NCBI RefSeq assembly: GCF_000691165.1
Contig: NZ_ASJD01000003.1
Span: 310,001 to 374,000 of the forward strand
Length of the DNA: 64,000 bases
Direction: 5' to 3'
Origin: Bacillus safensis FO-36b
GTDB lineage: Bacteria; Bacillota; Bacilli; Bacillales; Bacillaceae
How positions within the stretch are numbered: position 1 is the stretch's first letter; every line of letters starts with the position of its first letter. Under the pieces are notes generated by a model. That model was not told the origin of the DNA. It did no database searches and worked only from the letters and a program-made list of their open reading frames with translations. The position numbers and the translations under genes were made by a program. Below, piece by piece: positions 39,311 to 47,868 of the stretch.

Positions 39311-40327
39311 ATGTCGAGAAAAGATCCAAATCGACTAACAGGCAGACAAAAAGCAGCAATCCTAATGATTTCCTTAGGGCTAGACGTGTCAGCATCTGTA
39401 TACAAACATCTGTCTGAAGACGAAATAGAAAAATTAACATTAGAAATTTCCAATGTACGAAGTGTAGATACTGCTAAAAAAGATGAAGTCATCGAAGAGT
39501 TTCACAGCATTGCCATCGCGCAGGACTACATATCGCAGGGCGGTCTTATGTACGCAAGACAAGTGCTTGAAAAAGCGCTTGGTGAGGATAAAGCGGACAG
39601 CATCTTAAACAGGCTAACATCCTCTCTTCAAGTGAAACCATTTGATTTTGCTCGAAAGGCTGACCCAGAACAAATTTTAAACTTTATCCAGCATGAGCAT
39701 CCACAAACGATAGCACTTATCCTTTCCTACCTGGATCCAGTGCAGGCTGGGCAAATTTTATCTGAGTTAGGCGAGGAAGTACAAACTGAGGTTGCGAGAC
39801 GTATTGCCTTAATGGACCGTACATCTCCAGAGATCATCAATGAGGTGGAGCGTATTCTTGAACAAAAGCTTTCTTCAACCTTTACGCAGGACTATACGCA
39901 AACGGGCGGAGTCGAAGCGGTTGTAGAAGTGCTAAATGGTGTAGACCGTGCTACTGAGAAAACCATTTTAGACACACTTGAAATTCAAGATCCAGAGCTT
40001 GCTGATGAAATTAAGAAACGTATGTTTGTCTTTGAAGATATTGTCACTCTTGACAGCAGAGCGATTCAGCGTGTCATCAGAGATGTTGAAAATGATGACT
40101 TATTGCTCGCACTCAAAGTGGCAAGCGAAGAAGTCAAAGAAATTGTCTTCCGCAACATGTCACAGCGGATGGTCGAAACATTCAAAGAAGAAATGGAGTT
40201 TATGGGGCCTGTCCGGCTTAGAGATGTCGAGGAAGCACAAACCCGTATTGTCAGCATCGTAAGACGACTTGAGGAAGCTGGAGAAATCGTCATAGCTCGA
40301 GGCGGAGGAGACGATATCATTGTCTAG
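39311..40327 (+). CDS. fliG: flagellar motor switch protein FliG
   Basis: Rotor component that interacts with MotA and sets direction. The 338-residue protein shows GRQKAAILMISLG at the N-terminus (FliF binding), EHPQTIALILSYLDP in the middle domain, and the C-terminal torque helix with conserved charged residues (DLLLALKVASEEVKEIVFRN, MGPVRLRDVEEAQ). ATG 39311 follows TTAGGAGG. Overlaps fliH by eight bases. Confidence 0.98.
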   Translation: MSRKDPNRLTGRQKAAILMISLGLDVSASVYKHLSEDEIEKLTLEISNVRSVDTAKKDEVIEEFHSIAIAQDYISQGGLMYARQVLEKALGEDKADSILNRLTSSLQVKPFDFARKADPEQILNFIQHEHPQTIALILSYLDPVQAGQILSELGEEVQTEVARRIALMDRTSPEIINEVERILEQKLSSTFTQDYTQTGGVEAVVEVLNGVDRATEKTILDTLEIQDPELADEIKKRMFVFEDIVTLDSRAIQRVIRDVENDDLLLALKVASEEVKEIVFRNMSQRMVETFKEEMEFMGPVRLRDVEEAQTRIVSIVRRLEEAGEIVIARGGGDDIIV

Positions 40328-41084
40328 GATTATCAAACATGAAACATCTGTTATTCCTGAACAAGGGCGGCAAACGATTCCTTTACAGCAAGTAAACTTT
40401 AAAAGAGAACATCACGAAGAAGAGCTTGTCAATGAAACTGAAGCATCGCAGCTAGTACTCAGTGATGCAGAAGATCAAGCGAGCCGCATATTAGAACAAG
40501 CAAACAGTGAGCTGGAAAAAACAATGGCTGAAATCAATCAGCGCCGGACTGATTTTGAAGAGGAAAGAATGCAGCTCATTGAAGAAGCGAAACAAGCAGG
40601 TTATCAAGAAGGCTTCCAAAAGGGCGAAGCAGATGCGAATATGCAGTACCAAGCTATTCTTGATCAAGCAAATGACATCGTCAGTCTTGCAAGGCAGGAT
40701 TACGAAGAAAAAATTGAAAGCTCTGCTGAGCAAATTGTAGAACTCGCTTTTGAACTCGCCAAACGCGTTTGGAATGCAGCTGAGGACACGAAAGATCCAT
40801 TTTTGGCTCTTGTGAAGCAGGTCATTTCAGAAGTGAAAGAATATGATGATATTTCCATCTATGTTGACCCTGAACATTACGAGCATGTGATGGAATATAA
40901 AGACGAATTGATTAGAATCCTTCAAAAGGATACACACCTTGCCATTTACTCGGATGAAAAAGCGCCAAAAGGAACTTGTTACGTAGAAACAAGTTTTGGA
41001 AAAGTGGAAGCGAGTGTTGATACCCAAATGAATCAGTTGAAAGAAAAATTATTAGAAGTCATTGATTCAGGTGATCACAAATGA
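40320..41084 (+). CDS. fliH: flagellar assembly protein FliH
   Basis: Regulator of the export ATPase FliI, related to ATP synthase peripheral stalk subunits. The 254-residue protein has a long coiled-coil N-terminal half with Glu/Gln heptads, then the conserved C-terminal domain (about 130-250, LVKQVISEVKEYDDISIYVD). It starts at TTG 40320 inside the fliG 3' end; no ATG exists before the coiled coil. Overlaps fliI by four bases. Confidence 0.93.
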   Translation: MSRIIKHETSVIPEQGRQTIPLQQVNFKREHHEEELVNETEASQLVLSDAEDQASRILEQANSELEKTMAEINQRRTDFEEERMQLIEEAKQAGYQEGFQKGEADANMQYQAILDQANDIVSLARQDYEEKIESSAEQIVELAFELAKRVWNAAEDTKDPFLALVKQVISEVKEYDDISIYVDPEHYEHVMEYKDELIRILQKDTHLAIYSDEKAPKGTCYVETSFGKVEASVDTQMNQLKEKLLEVIDSGDHK

Positions 41085-42397
41085 AAATGGATGTACTAAA
41101 AGAAACGATTGAAACTGCCGATCCTTATAAACGATTTGGTAAAGTCAATCGAGTGGTTGGGCTCATGATTGAATCTAAGGGGCCGGAGAGTTCGATCGGT
41201 GATGTTTGTCTCATTCATAAAAAAGGGAGCAAGCACCATCCGATAAAAGCAGAGGTCGTAGGGTTTAGAGATGAAAACATTTTGCTCATGCCTTATGTAG
41301 AAGCATCCAATATTTCACCAGGAAGTCTTGTTGAAGCGACGGGTGAGTCGCTGAAGGTCAAAGTAGGGACTGGATTAATTGGTGAAGTCGTTGATGCCTT
41401 CGGTGATCCGCTTGATGGCAGTATGCTTCCAAAAGGACTTGCACCTGTTTCGACAGATCAGTCACCCCCAAATCCAATGGACAGGCCGCCTATTCGAGAA
41501 AAGATGGGTGTCGGTGTTAGAGTCATTGATAGTTTGCTCACAGTTGGCACTGGTCAAAGGATCGGGATTTTTGCCGGAAGTGGTGTTGGAAAAAGTACCT
41601 TAATGGGGATGATTGCAAAGCAGACAGAAGCAGACCTGAATGTCATTGCCCTTGTTGGAGAGCGTGGCCGTGAAGTTCGTGAGTTTATTGAAAAGGATTT
41701 AGGTTCTGAAGGACTGAAGCGATCAATTGTTGTCGTTGCTACTTCTGACCAGCCTGCACTGACGAGACTGAAAGCTGCGTATACAGCAACAGCTATTGCG
41801 GAGTATTTCAGGGACAGAGGCAAAAATGTCATGTTCATGATGGATTCTGTTACGAGGGTCGCCATGGCGCAAAGGGAAATAGGACTCGCAACTGGCGAGC
41901 CGCCAACAACAAAAGGATATACACCTTCAGTGTTCGCTATACTGCCAAAATTGCTCGAACGAACTGGGACAAATCAGCTTGGTTCCATCACAGCGTTTTA
42001 CACAGTGCTTGTTGATGGAGACGATATGAACGAGCCGATCGCTGATACAGTGAGGGGGATCCTTGACGGGCACATTGTACTTGATCGTGCTTTAGCCAAC
42101 AAAGGACAATTTCCCGCTGTTAACATTTTGAAAAGTATCAGCCGTGTCATGAGTAATATCGCAAGTCATGATCACAAGGAAGCGGCTAACCGGTTCCGCC
42201 AGCTTTTGTCCACTTATCAAAACGCTGAAGACCTCATTAATATTGGAGCATATAAAAAAGGCTCCTCCAAAGATATTGATGAGGCCATGCAGGCTTATCC
42301 TCATCTGATTTCATTTTTGAAGCAGGATGTAGAAGAGGCTGTATCTATTGAAGACAGTGTGAGTTTATTGCTCAGTTTGATGAATAGAGAGGATTGA
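41081..42397 (+). CDS. fliI: flagellum-specific export ATPase FliI
   Basis: ATPase of the flagellar type III export system, F1-beta-like. The 438-residue protein has Walker A GSGVGKST near residue 167, ALVGERGREVREFIEKDLG, and Walker B NVMFMMDSVTRVAMAQREIG. ATG 41081 overlaps the fliH stop (ATGA). Confidence 0.98.
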   Translation: MKMDVLKETIETADPYKRFGKVNRVVGLMIESKGPESSIGDVCLIHKKGSKHHPIKAEVVGFRDENILLMPYVEASNISPGSLVEATGESLKVKVGTGLIGEVVDAFGDPLDGSMLPKGLAPVSTDQSPPNPMDRPPIREKMGVGVRVIDSLLTVGTGQRIGIFAGSGVGKSTLMGMIAKQTEADLNVIALVGERGREVREFIEKDLGSEGLKRSIVVVATSDQPALTRLKAAYTATAIAEYFRDRGKNVMFMMDSVTRVAMAQREIGLATGEPPTTKGYTPSVFAILPKLLERTGTNQLGSITAFYTVLVDGDDMNEPIADTVRGILDGHIVLDRALANKGQFPAVNILKSISRVMSNIASHDHKEAANRFRQLLSTYQNAEDLINIGAYKKGSSKDIDEAMQAYPHLISFLKQDVEEAVSIEDSVSLLLSLMNRED

Positions 42398-42405
42398 CAA
42401 AAACA

Positions 42406-42849
42406 GTGAGATATCAATACAAATTTCAAAAGCTCTTAGAACTGAAAGAAAGTGAAAAAGACAAGTCACTCGCAGCGTACCAACAATCCGTTTCGGCATT
42501 TGAGCAAGTCGCTGAAAAACTCTATGAAAATATGAGTAAAAAAGAGCTAATGGAAAAAAGCAAAGAAGAAAAGCTGAGAAGTGGAATGAGTGTTCAAGAA
42601 ATGCGTCATTACCAGCAATTTGTGACCAACTTAGATAACACCATTCAGCATTATCAGCAGCTTGTGATCATGAAACGCCATCAAATGAATGAAAAACAAT
42701 CTGATTTAACTGAAAAAAACATTGAGTTTAAAAAGTTTGAAAAAATGAAAGAAAAGCAATTTGAAAAGTTCTCCCTTGAACATAAGGCAATTGAAATGAA
42801 AGAAATGGATGATATCTCTATCAGCCAATTCATGTTTCAAGGACATTAG
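42406..42849 (+). CDS. fliJ: flagellar export protein FliJ
   Basis: A 147-residue antiparallel coiled-coil export chaperone/ATPase stalk. Nearly all Lys/Glu/Gln-rich helix, starting RYQYKFQKLLELKESEKDKS. An open frame starts at TTG 42394, but GTG 42406 gives the family length and leaves room for AGAGAGG (42386-42392); the spacing of 13 nt is long, so the start is moderately certain. Confidence 0.92.
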   Translation: MRYQYKFQKLLELKESEKDKSLAAYQQSVSAFEQVAEKLYENMSKKELMEKSKEEKLRSGMSVQEMRHYQQFVTNLDNTIQHYQQLVIMKRHQMNEKQSDLTEKNIEFKKFEKMKEKQFEKFSLEHKAIEMKEMDDISISQFMFQGH

Positions 42850-42861
42850 GAGTCGAGATGA

Positions 42862-43578
42862 ATGCCTAAGAAGGAAAAAACGAAGGAATCAGGCGGCGGA
42901 AAATTTCAATGGATCTTGTTTATTGTCATCATCCCATTGATTGTGCTTGTGATTGTCACTGGCACGATCCTTTATATGGCAGGTTTTGATCTAAAAAAAC
43001 CGCTCCAAAACATTCCTGGGATCAGCAGTTTGGTTGGTTCAGATGACACCTCAAAAACGTCATCTTCACCTAATGATCAAAGCGATGCAGAGTTGAAAGA
43101 ACTGAAAAAGACCATTAAAGAGCAAAAGAATGAGCTCGAAATTGCACAAAAAGATTTGAAAACAAGTGATGAAGAGATTAAAAGACTGAATCAAAAAATC
43201 AATTCACTTGAAAAAACATCTGAAAATGATGCAAAGAATACGTCAGCCAATGACAGTTCATCGAATAACAGCTCATCGAATAACAGCTCATCAAATAACA
43301 CGTCAGGTAATAACTCAGCAGGGGCGTCCTCTGATACAGCGGCTTCCTCTAATCAGCAGACAAAAGGAAAGGTCGCCAGCATTTATGAAAGCATGGACCC
43401 AGGGAAATCCGCCAAAATTTTATCAGAATTAAGTGATAAAGAGGCGTTAAAAATCCTTGAAGAGCTGAGCAAAAATAAACTGACAGACATATTAGCAAAA
43501 CTGACACCTCAGAAGGCAGCAACGTTTACAAAAGAGCTTGCCAAAAAAGAAGAAAGTGAAAATGGGGGTGGACAATAA
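42862..43578 (+). CDS. ylxF: YlxF: MotE-like membrane coiled-coil protein
   Basis: A 238-residue protein encoded between fliJ and fliK in bacilli. N-terminal TM near residues 15-38 (WILFIVIIPLIVLVIVTG), a coiled coil near 70-115 (SDAELKELKKTIKEQKNELE), a Ser/Asn-rich linker near 122-155 built from a DNA repeat, and a C-terminal MgtE-N-like helical domain (KVASIYESMDPGKSAKILSE to the end), also seen in MotE. Its role is probably in flagellar assembly or motor function, but is unproven. Starts at ATG 42862; the ATG at 42858 is out of frame and stops after three codons. Confidence 0.85.
   Translation: MPKKEKTKESGGGKFQWILFIVIIPLIVLVIVTGTILYMAGFDLKKPLQNIPGISSLVGSDDTSKTSSSPNDQSDAELKELKKTIKEQKNELEIAQKDLKTSDEEIKRLNQKINSLEKTSENDAKNTSANDSSSNNSSSNNSSSNNTSGNNSAGASSDTAASSNQQTKGKVASIYESMDPGKSAKILSELSDKEALKILEELSKNKLTDILAKLTPQKAATFTKELAKKEESENGGGQ
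43243..43317 (+). repeat. 15-bp coding minisatellite in ylxF
   Basis: Five consecutive 15-bp units. Units 2 and 3 (43258-43272, 43273-43287) are identical, TCATCGAATAACAGC; unit 4 differs at 3 positions; units 1 and 5 are more diverged. Each encodes a five-residue S-x-N-x-S/T unit (SSNNS in the middle copies). Length change would stay in frame. Confidence 0.85.
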
Positions 43579-44901
43579 GTGAAGCTATTGGATATTGGAG
43601 CCTTACAGCAATCTTCTCAAGGTCTCTCAGGGCTAAAAGGAGACGGCGCTGCATCTGCACGCGGTTTGTTTAAACAATTGCTTAGCGGAGCAGGCGCTCA
43701 AAGCGGTCCTGTTCATGCTGAAACAGCCGCTCTTGCCTCTCTTTCTATCAATGATGCGATGCAAATTGTTGAAAAATGGATGCAATCACCTGAAGAAGGA
43801 ATGAACGCAGACCTACTAAGTGCGCTTCAAACACTACAGGGTCAAACGCTTGAATCATCTGATCTCAAATCACTTGAAGAATTATTTCAAAAAATGGAAT
43901 CTTCCATTTACGGTGATCAAGCTGAAAAGCCAGGTTCTGAACATAGTGAACAGCTCATACAAGTCCACTTCTTCATCTATCAATTGCTTAATCAACAGCC
44001 GCCAAGCTTTGATGCGAAACTTGTGCAGGATATTGAAGGGAAAGGTCAAGACTTTATCCACTTTCTTTCTAAAAACGGGGTAGATGAAAAACTCATTCAG
44101 CAAGTAAAAGAGCAGTTCTTCTCGCAGGGTTCAGCGCCAAAGCTGAATTCGATGACTCAAAGTGAGCTAAAGCACTTTAATCAGCTAATCGACCATATGA
44201 TGGCGAATGCGAAAGGGTCTGACAAAGAGTGGAAAATTTCACTAGGAGAGTTGAAGGAACTAATCTCTCCAAAACAAGAATCTACACTCGCTTCTCCGGC
44301 AAAAGGGAATGCATCTCTTGAGTGGCTCATCAAAAAAGAAGTCGTTAAAGGACAAAGCGCTGCTGCACCAGCTTCTGAAAAAATAATGACCCACTCGCTT
44401 CTGCCAGGTCATAAGCAGTTTTTCCAACTGCAGTCAGCGGCTCCTGTTCAGCAGACACAAACGACTGATGAAAAGCCAGGAACGGTTGATCAGCAAATTC
44501 TAAACACGTGGAAGCAAATGAAATTCACGCCGTTTGGTAATTCAAGCGGACGCTTTACCGTTCGATTAAATCCTGAAAATCTTGGATTCATTACCATTCA
44601 GCTAACGAAGCAAAACGGTATGTATGCGAGTAAAATTACAGCCTCGACGCAAGCAGCGAAAGAGCTGTTAGAGCATCATCTGCCGCAGCTCAAGCAGGCG
44701 CTTCCAAATATGTCGGTTCAAGTGGACCGTTTCCATATACCGCTTCAATCAAATGAGCAGCCGTTATTTGGACAGTTTAGTGAAGAAAACAAGCAGCAGC
44801 CAAAAGGACAGAATTTCCAGCAGACTGATGAACAGGAAACAGAATTCCAAGATGTACTGGATGCTCTTGTTGGGTCAGATGAAGAAGAGGAGGAGATCTA
44901 A
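43579..44901 (+). CDS. fliK: flagellar hook-length control protein FliK
   Basis: Secreted molecular ruler that triggers the export switch by contacting FlhB. The 440-residue protein has an extended, poorly conserved N-terminal two-thirds and the conserved Flg_hook C-terminal domain (about 310-400, RFTVRLNPENLGFITIQLTK). The tail is acidic, ending GSDEEEEEI. Starts at GTG 43579 behind GGGGGTGG. The C-terminus abuts flgD by one base. Confidence 0.95.
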   Translation: MKLLDIGALQQSSQGLSGLKGDGAASARGLFKQLLSGAGAQSGPVHAETAALASLSINDAMQIVEKWMQSPEEGMNADLLSALQTLQGQTLESSDLKSLEELFQKMESSIYGDQAEKPGSEHSEQLIQVHFFIYQLLNQQPPSFDAKLVQDIEGKGQDFIHFLSKNGVDEKLIQQVKEQFFSQGSAPKLNSMTQSELKHFNQLIDHMMANAKGSDKEWKISLGELKELISPKQESTLASPAKGNASLEWLIKKEVVKGQSAAAPASEKIMTHSLLPGHKQFFQLQSAAPVQQTQTTDEKPGTVDQQILNTWKQMKFTPFGNSSGRFTVRLNPENLGFITIQLTKQNGMYASKITASTQAAKELLEHHLPQLKQALPNMSVQVDRFHIPLQSNEQPLFGQFSEENKQQPKGQNFQQTDEQETEFQDVLDALVGSDEEEEEI

Positions 44902-45347
44902 TGGCAACAGTTGATGCTACGAATAGAACAGCCGCACAAGCAGACACTTCTTCAAAAGCAGAAAAGAAAACAGATACGCTTGGCAAAGATCAATTCTTGA
45001 AAATTTTGCTCACGCAGCTTCAAAACCAAGATCCGACAAACCCGCTTGATGACCGTGAGTTTGTCACGCAGCTTGCGACATTTTCATCTTTAGAACAGCA
45101 AACCAATATGAACGATTCGATCACCAAGCTGAATCAGCTCATGTCTACATTTGTTGCACACCAAGATCCGTTTACGACGTATGTAGGCTGGATTGGTAAA
45201 GAAGTATCGGGCAAATTGGATGATAAAGAGATATCGGGCACTGTGAAGTCTGTTAAAAACATAGACAATGAATACTTACTTGTTTTAGAAGATGGAACGA
45301 AAATCAGCCCTTGGGATGTTACAGCAGTTGGAGAAAAAACGAAGTAA
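44901..45347 (+). CDS. flgD: flagellar hook cap protein FlgD
   Basis: Scaffold for hook assembly. Only 148 residues, a short form typical of Bacillus; it has the family core KDQFLKILLTQLQNQDPTNPLD and LATFSSLEQQTNMN, and a compact C-terminal domain (YVGWIGKEVSG...). ATG 44901 overlaps the fliK stop (TAATG) with GAGGAGG upstream. B. subtilis name ylxG. Confidence 0.95.
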   Translation: MATVDATNRTAAQADTSSKAEKKTDTLGKDQFLKILLTQLQNQDPTNPLDDREFVTQLATFSSLEQQTNMNDSITKLNQLMSTFVAHQDPFTTYVGWIGKEVSGKLDDKEISGTVKSVKNIDNEYLLVLEDGTKISPWDVTAVGEKTK

Positions 45348-45364
45348 TTCGAGGAGGAAAATAA

Positions 45365-46159
45365 ATGTTACGCTCACTTTACTCAGGAATTAGCGGAATG
45401 AAAAACTTCCAATCAAAATTAGATGTGGTAGCCAACAACGTAGCCAACGTCAATACACACGGATACAAAAAAAGCCGTATCACGTTTAAAGATATGGTCA
45501 GCCAAACCATTTCAAGCTCAGGTGGACCAACGAACAACTCTGGTTCAATCAACTCAAAACAAATTGGTTTAGGATCATCTTTATCTTCTATTGATAAAAT
45601 CATGAAATCAGGTTCTTCTCAAAATACAGACGAACCATTTGATTTCTATATTAATGGAGATGGATTTTTCCGTATTCAAAAGCAAGGTGAAATCCTATTT
45701 ACAAGAACAGGGAACTTCAAACCTGATTCAAATGGGGATTTGGCAACACCTGATGGAAACTATCTACTTGGCATGGATGGGCAAAGAATCAACATTCCAA
45801 GCGACAATGTGTCAAGTGTCAGTGTTGGGCCAGATGGGACCGTTTCTGTTGTTGAGAACAACGTTTCTCGTACTGTTGGGCAAGTATCACTTGTGTCATT
45901 CAGTAATGCAGGAGGATTAGACAAAGTTGGGGATAACCTATACCGCCAAACGCTCAGTTCCGGTGCGCCAAGTAATGCCATCGCTCCTGGAAGTCAAGGA
46001 ACAGGTGAACTTCAAACAGGGAAACTTGAAATGTCAAACGTTGATTTAACAGACGAGTTTACCGAAATGATTATCGCGCAGCGTGGATTCCAATCGAATG
46101 CAAAGACGATTACAACATCTGATGAAATTCTGCAAGAGCTTGTGAATCTGAAACGATAG
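45365..46159 (+). CDS. flgE: flagellar hook protein FlgE
   Basis: The 264-residue hook subunit, a short Bacillus type originally called FlgG. N-terminal rod/hook motif MLRSLYSGISGMKNFQSKLD followed by VVANNVANVNTHGYKKSR; C-terminal NVDLTDEFTEMIIAQRGFQS plus ITTSDEILQELVNLKR. ATG 45365 follows CGAGGAGG. Lies after flgD as expected for hook genes. Confidence 0.96.
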   Translation: MLRSLYSGISGMKNFQSKLDVVANNVANVNTHGYKKSRITFKDMVSQTISSSGGPTNNSGSINSKQIGLGSSLSSIDKIMKSGSSQNTDEPFDFYINGDGFFRIQKQGEILFTRTGNFKPDSNGDLATPDGNYLLGMDGQRINIPSDNVSSVSVGPDGTVSVVENNVSRTVGQVSLVSFSNAGGLDKVGDNLYRQTLSSGAPSNAIAPGSQGTGELQTGKLEMSNVDLTDEFTEMIIAQRGFQSNAKTITTSDEILQELVNLKR

Positions 46160-46175
46160 GAGGTAGGGGGAGCGG

Positions 46176-46412
46176 ATGCTCGCTTCTCTGCTTAATATGA
46201 TTGAAGTGACAAGATTAAATGGCAAAGGATTTATGCTGAACGCTCTCCATATCGAGCAAATCGAAAGTTTTCCAGACACGACCATTACTTTGGCCAATGG
46301 AAAGAAATTCGTTGTGAAAGAAGATGAGGAGCAGCTTCAAGAGAAAATCATTTCTTTCTACAGAAAAATCCAAGTCATTTCATTGAATCAAGGAATAGAG
46401 GAGTTTGAATGA
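46176..46412 (+). CDS. swrD: swarming motility protein SwrD (FlbD family)
   Basis: A small FlbD-family protein; in B. subtilis SwrD raises flagellar motor power. The 78-codon frame contains [20 protein letters not shown] and the [10 protein letters not shown] segment. AGGAGG/AGGGGG at 46158-46170 supports ATG 46176. The family usually begins at the internal MIEVTRLNG (ATG 46197, 71 residues), which has no Shine-Dalgarno nearby; the true start is uncertain. Overlaps fliL by four bases. Confidence 0.9.
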   Translation: MLASLLNMIEVTRLNGKGFMLNALHIEQIESFPDTTITLANGKKFVVKEDEEQLQEKIISFYRKIQVISLNQGIEEFE

Positions 46413-46837
46413 AGAAGAAATTAGTCGTAGTAATGCTAATCATGATTATTGCCATCGTCGGAATTGGAGCAGGCATCTTTTTTCTGCTGAATGGGTCAGA
46501 CGAAGCAAAAGCTGAAAAAGAGCCAACAGCAGATGAAGTCGTAAAAGCTTCTGTTGAAATTCCTGAGATTATCACCAATTTAAAGTCTGAAGGAAATGCT
46601 GTCAAACTTGTCCTGAATATTGAAACGGACTCTGAAAAAGCAAAATCAGAGCTTGAGAAAAGAAGTTTCCAGGTAAAAGATGCTGTAATCGACATTTTAT
46701 CAGACACGAATGCAGATGAACTTGATGGCAAAAAAGGCAGAGAACATTTTAAAACACAAGTCAAAAACAAAGTGAATAACTATTTGCAAGATGGCAAGGT
46801 GAAAGAAGTATATATAACCTCCTTTAATCTGCAATAG
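46409..46837 (+). CDS. fliL: flagellar basal body protein FliL
   Basis: A 142-residue single-pass inner-membrane protein that stabilises stator units around the rotor. TM near residues 6-28 ([20 protein letters not shown]); the rest is the extracytoplasmic FliL domain with [20 protein letters not shown] and a C-terminal [15 protein letters not shown] 46409 overlaps the swrD stop (ATGA). fliM follows after 32 bp. Confidence 0.96.
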   Translation: MKKKLVVVMLIMIIAIVGIGAGIFFLLNGSDEAKAEKEPTADEVVKASVEIPEIITNLKSEGNAVKLVLNIETDSEKAKSELEKRSFQVKDAVIDILSDTNADELDGKKGREHFKTQVKNKVNNYLQDGKVKEVYITSFNLQ

Positions 46838-46869
46838 AGGCGATTAATTAACGCGATGGAGGTGAAGAA

Positions 46870-47868
46870 ATGTCAGGAGAAGTGCTTTCCCAGAATGAGA
46901 TCGACGCATTATTATCCGCCATCTCAACAGGCGAAATGGATGCAGAAGAGCTGAAAAAAGAGGAAACGACGAAAAAAGTGAAGGTGTATGACTTTAAACG
47001 TGCACTGCGCTTTTCAAAAGACCAGATTCGAAGTTTAACAAGGATTCATGATAACTTCGCTAGACTGCTCACCACGCATTTTTCAGCGCAGCTAAGATCA
47101 TATATTCAAATTACTGTCAGCTCGGTTGACCAAGTACCATACGAAGAATTTATTCGTTCGATTCCTAATATGACATTATTAAACTTATTTTATGTCAGCC
47201 CGCTTGAAGGAAGAATCATGCTTGAAGTAAACCCAACAATCGGCTATGCGATGATGGACAGGCTGATGGGCGGGATTGGCATTAGTCATAATAAGACAGA
47301 ATCACTTACAGAAATTGAAACAAAGATTATCTCAAACATGTTTGAGGGAGCTTTGGAAAATTACAGAGAAGCGTGGCAGTCCATAACCGACATCGAGCCT
47401 GAAATGGCAGATTTCGAGGTAAATCCCCAGTTTGTTCAAATGGTGTCACCAAACGAAACAGTTGTCGTCATTTCTCTTAATACACAGATTGGCGAGGTAA
47501 GCGGGGTTATTAACCTATGTATTCCTCACGTTGTATTAGAGCCTATTATTCCGAAGCTGTCTGTACACTACTGGATGCAGTCTGAACGAAATGAACCAAA
47601 ACAGCAAGAAACAAAGGCCATTGAAAAACGGATTATGAAGGCAAAAATACCGGTAGTCGCAGAGCTGGGACAATCGGAAATGACGGTGGAAGAGTTTTTG
47701 AATTTGGAAATTGGTGATTGTATTGCCTTGGACAAACCAGTAAATGCGCCTCTTACTGTTATGGTCGGAAATAAACCGAAATTCTTGGGACAGGCCGGCC
47801 GCGTGAATCGGAAACAGGCGATTCAAATTCTAGATCACGACATAAGAGGTGAAGAAGATGGAGAATAA
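46870..47868 (+). CDS. fliM: flagellar motor switch protein FliM
   Basis: Rotor C-ring protein that binds CheY-P. The 332-residue protein has the N-terminal CheY-binding motif LSQNEIDALLSA (residues 5-16), the CheC-like middle domain (GGIGISHNKTESLTEIE), and a C-terminal SpoA domain (VAELGQSEMTVEEFLNLEIG). Starts at ATG 46870 behind TGGAGGTG. Overlaps fliY by 11 bases. Confidence 0.97.
   Translation: MSGEVLSQNEIDALLSAISTGEMDAEELKKEETTKKVKVYDFKRALRFSKDQIRSLTRIHDNFARLLTTHFSAQLRSYIQITVSSVDQVPYEEFIRSIPNMTLLNLFYVSPLEGRIMLEVNPTIGYAMMDRLMGGIGISHNKTESLTEIETKIISNMFEGALENYREAWQSITDIEPEMADFEVNPQFVQMVSPNETVVVISLNTQIGEVSGVINLCIPHVVLEPIIPKLSVHYWMQSERNEPKQQETKAIEKRIMKAKIPVVAELGQSEMTVEEFLNLEIGDCIALDKPVNAPLTVMVGNKPKFLGQAGRVNRKQAIQILDHDIRGEEDGE

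Noticed and set aside
43243-43317. Tandem repeats as a possible CRISPR or attachment site
   Set aside because: Units are contiguous 15-mers without spacers, in frame inside ylxF and encoding a Ser/Asn linker.
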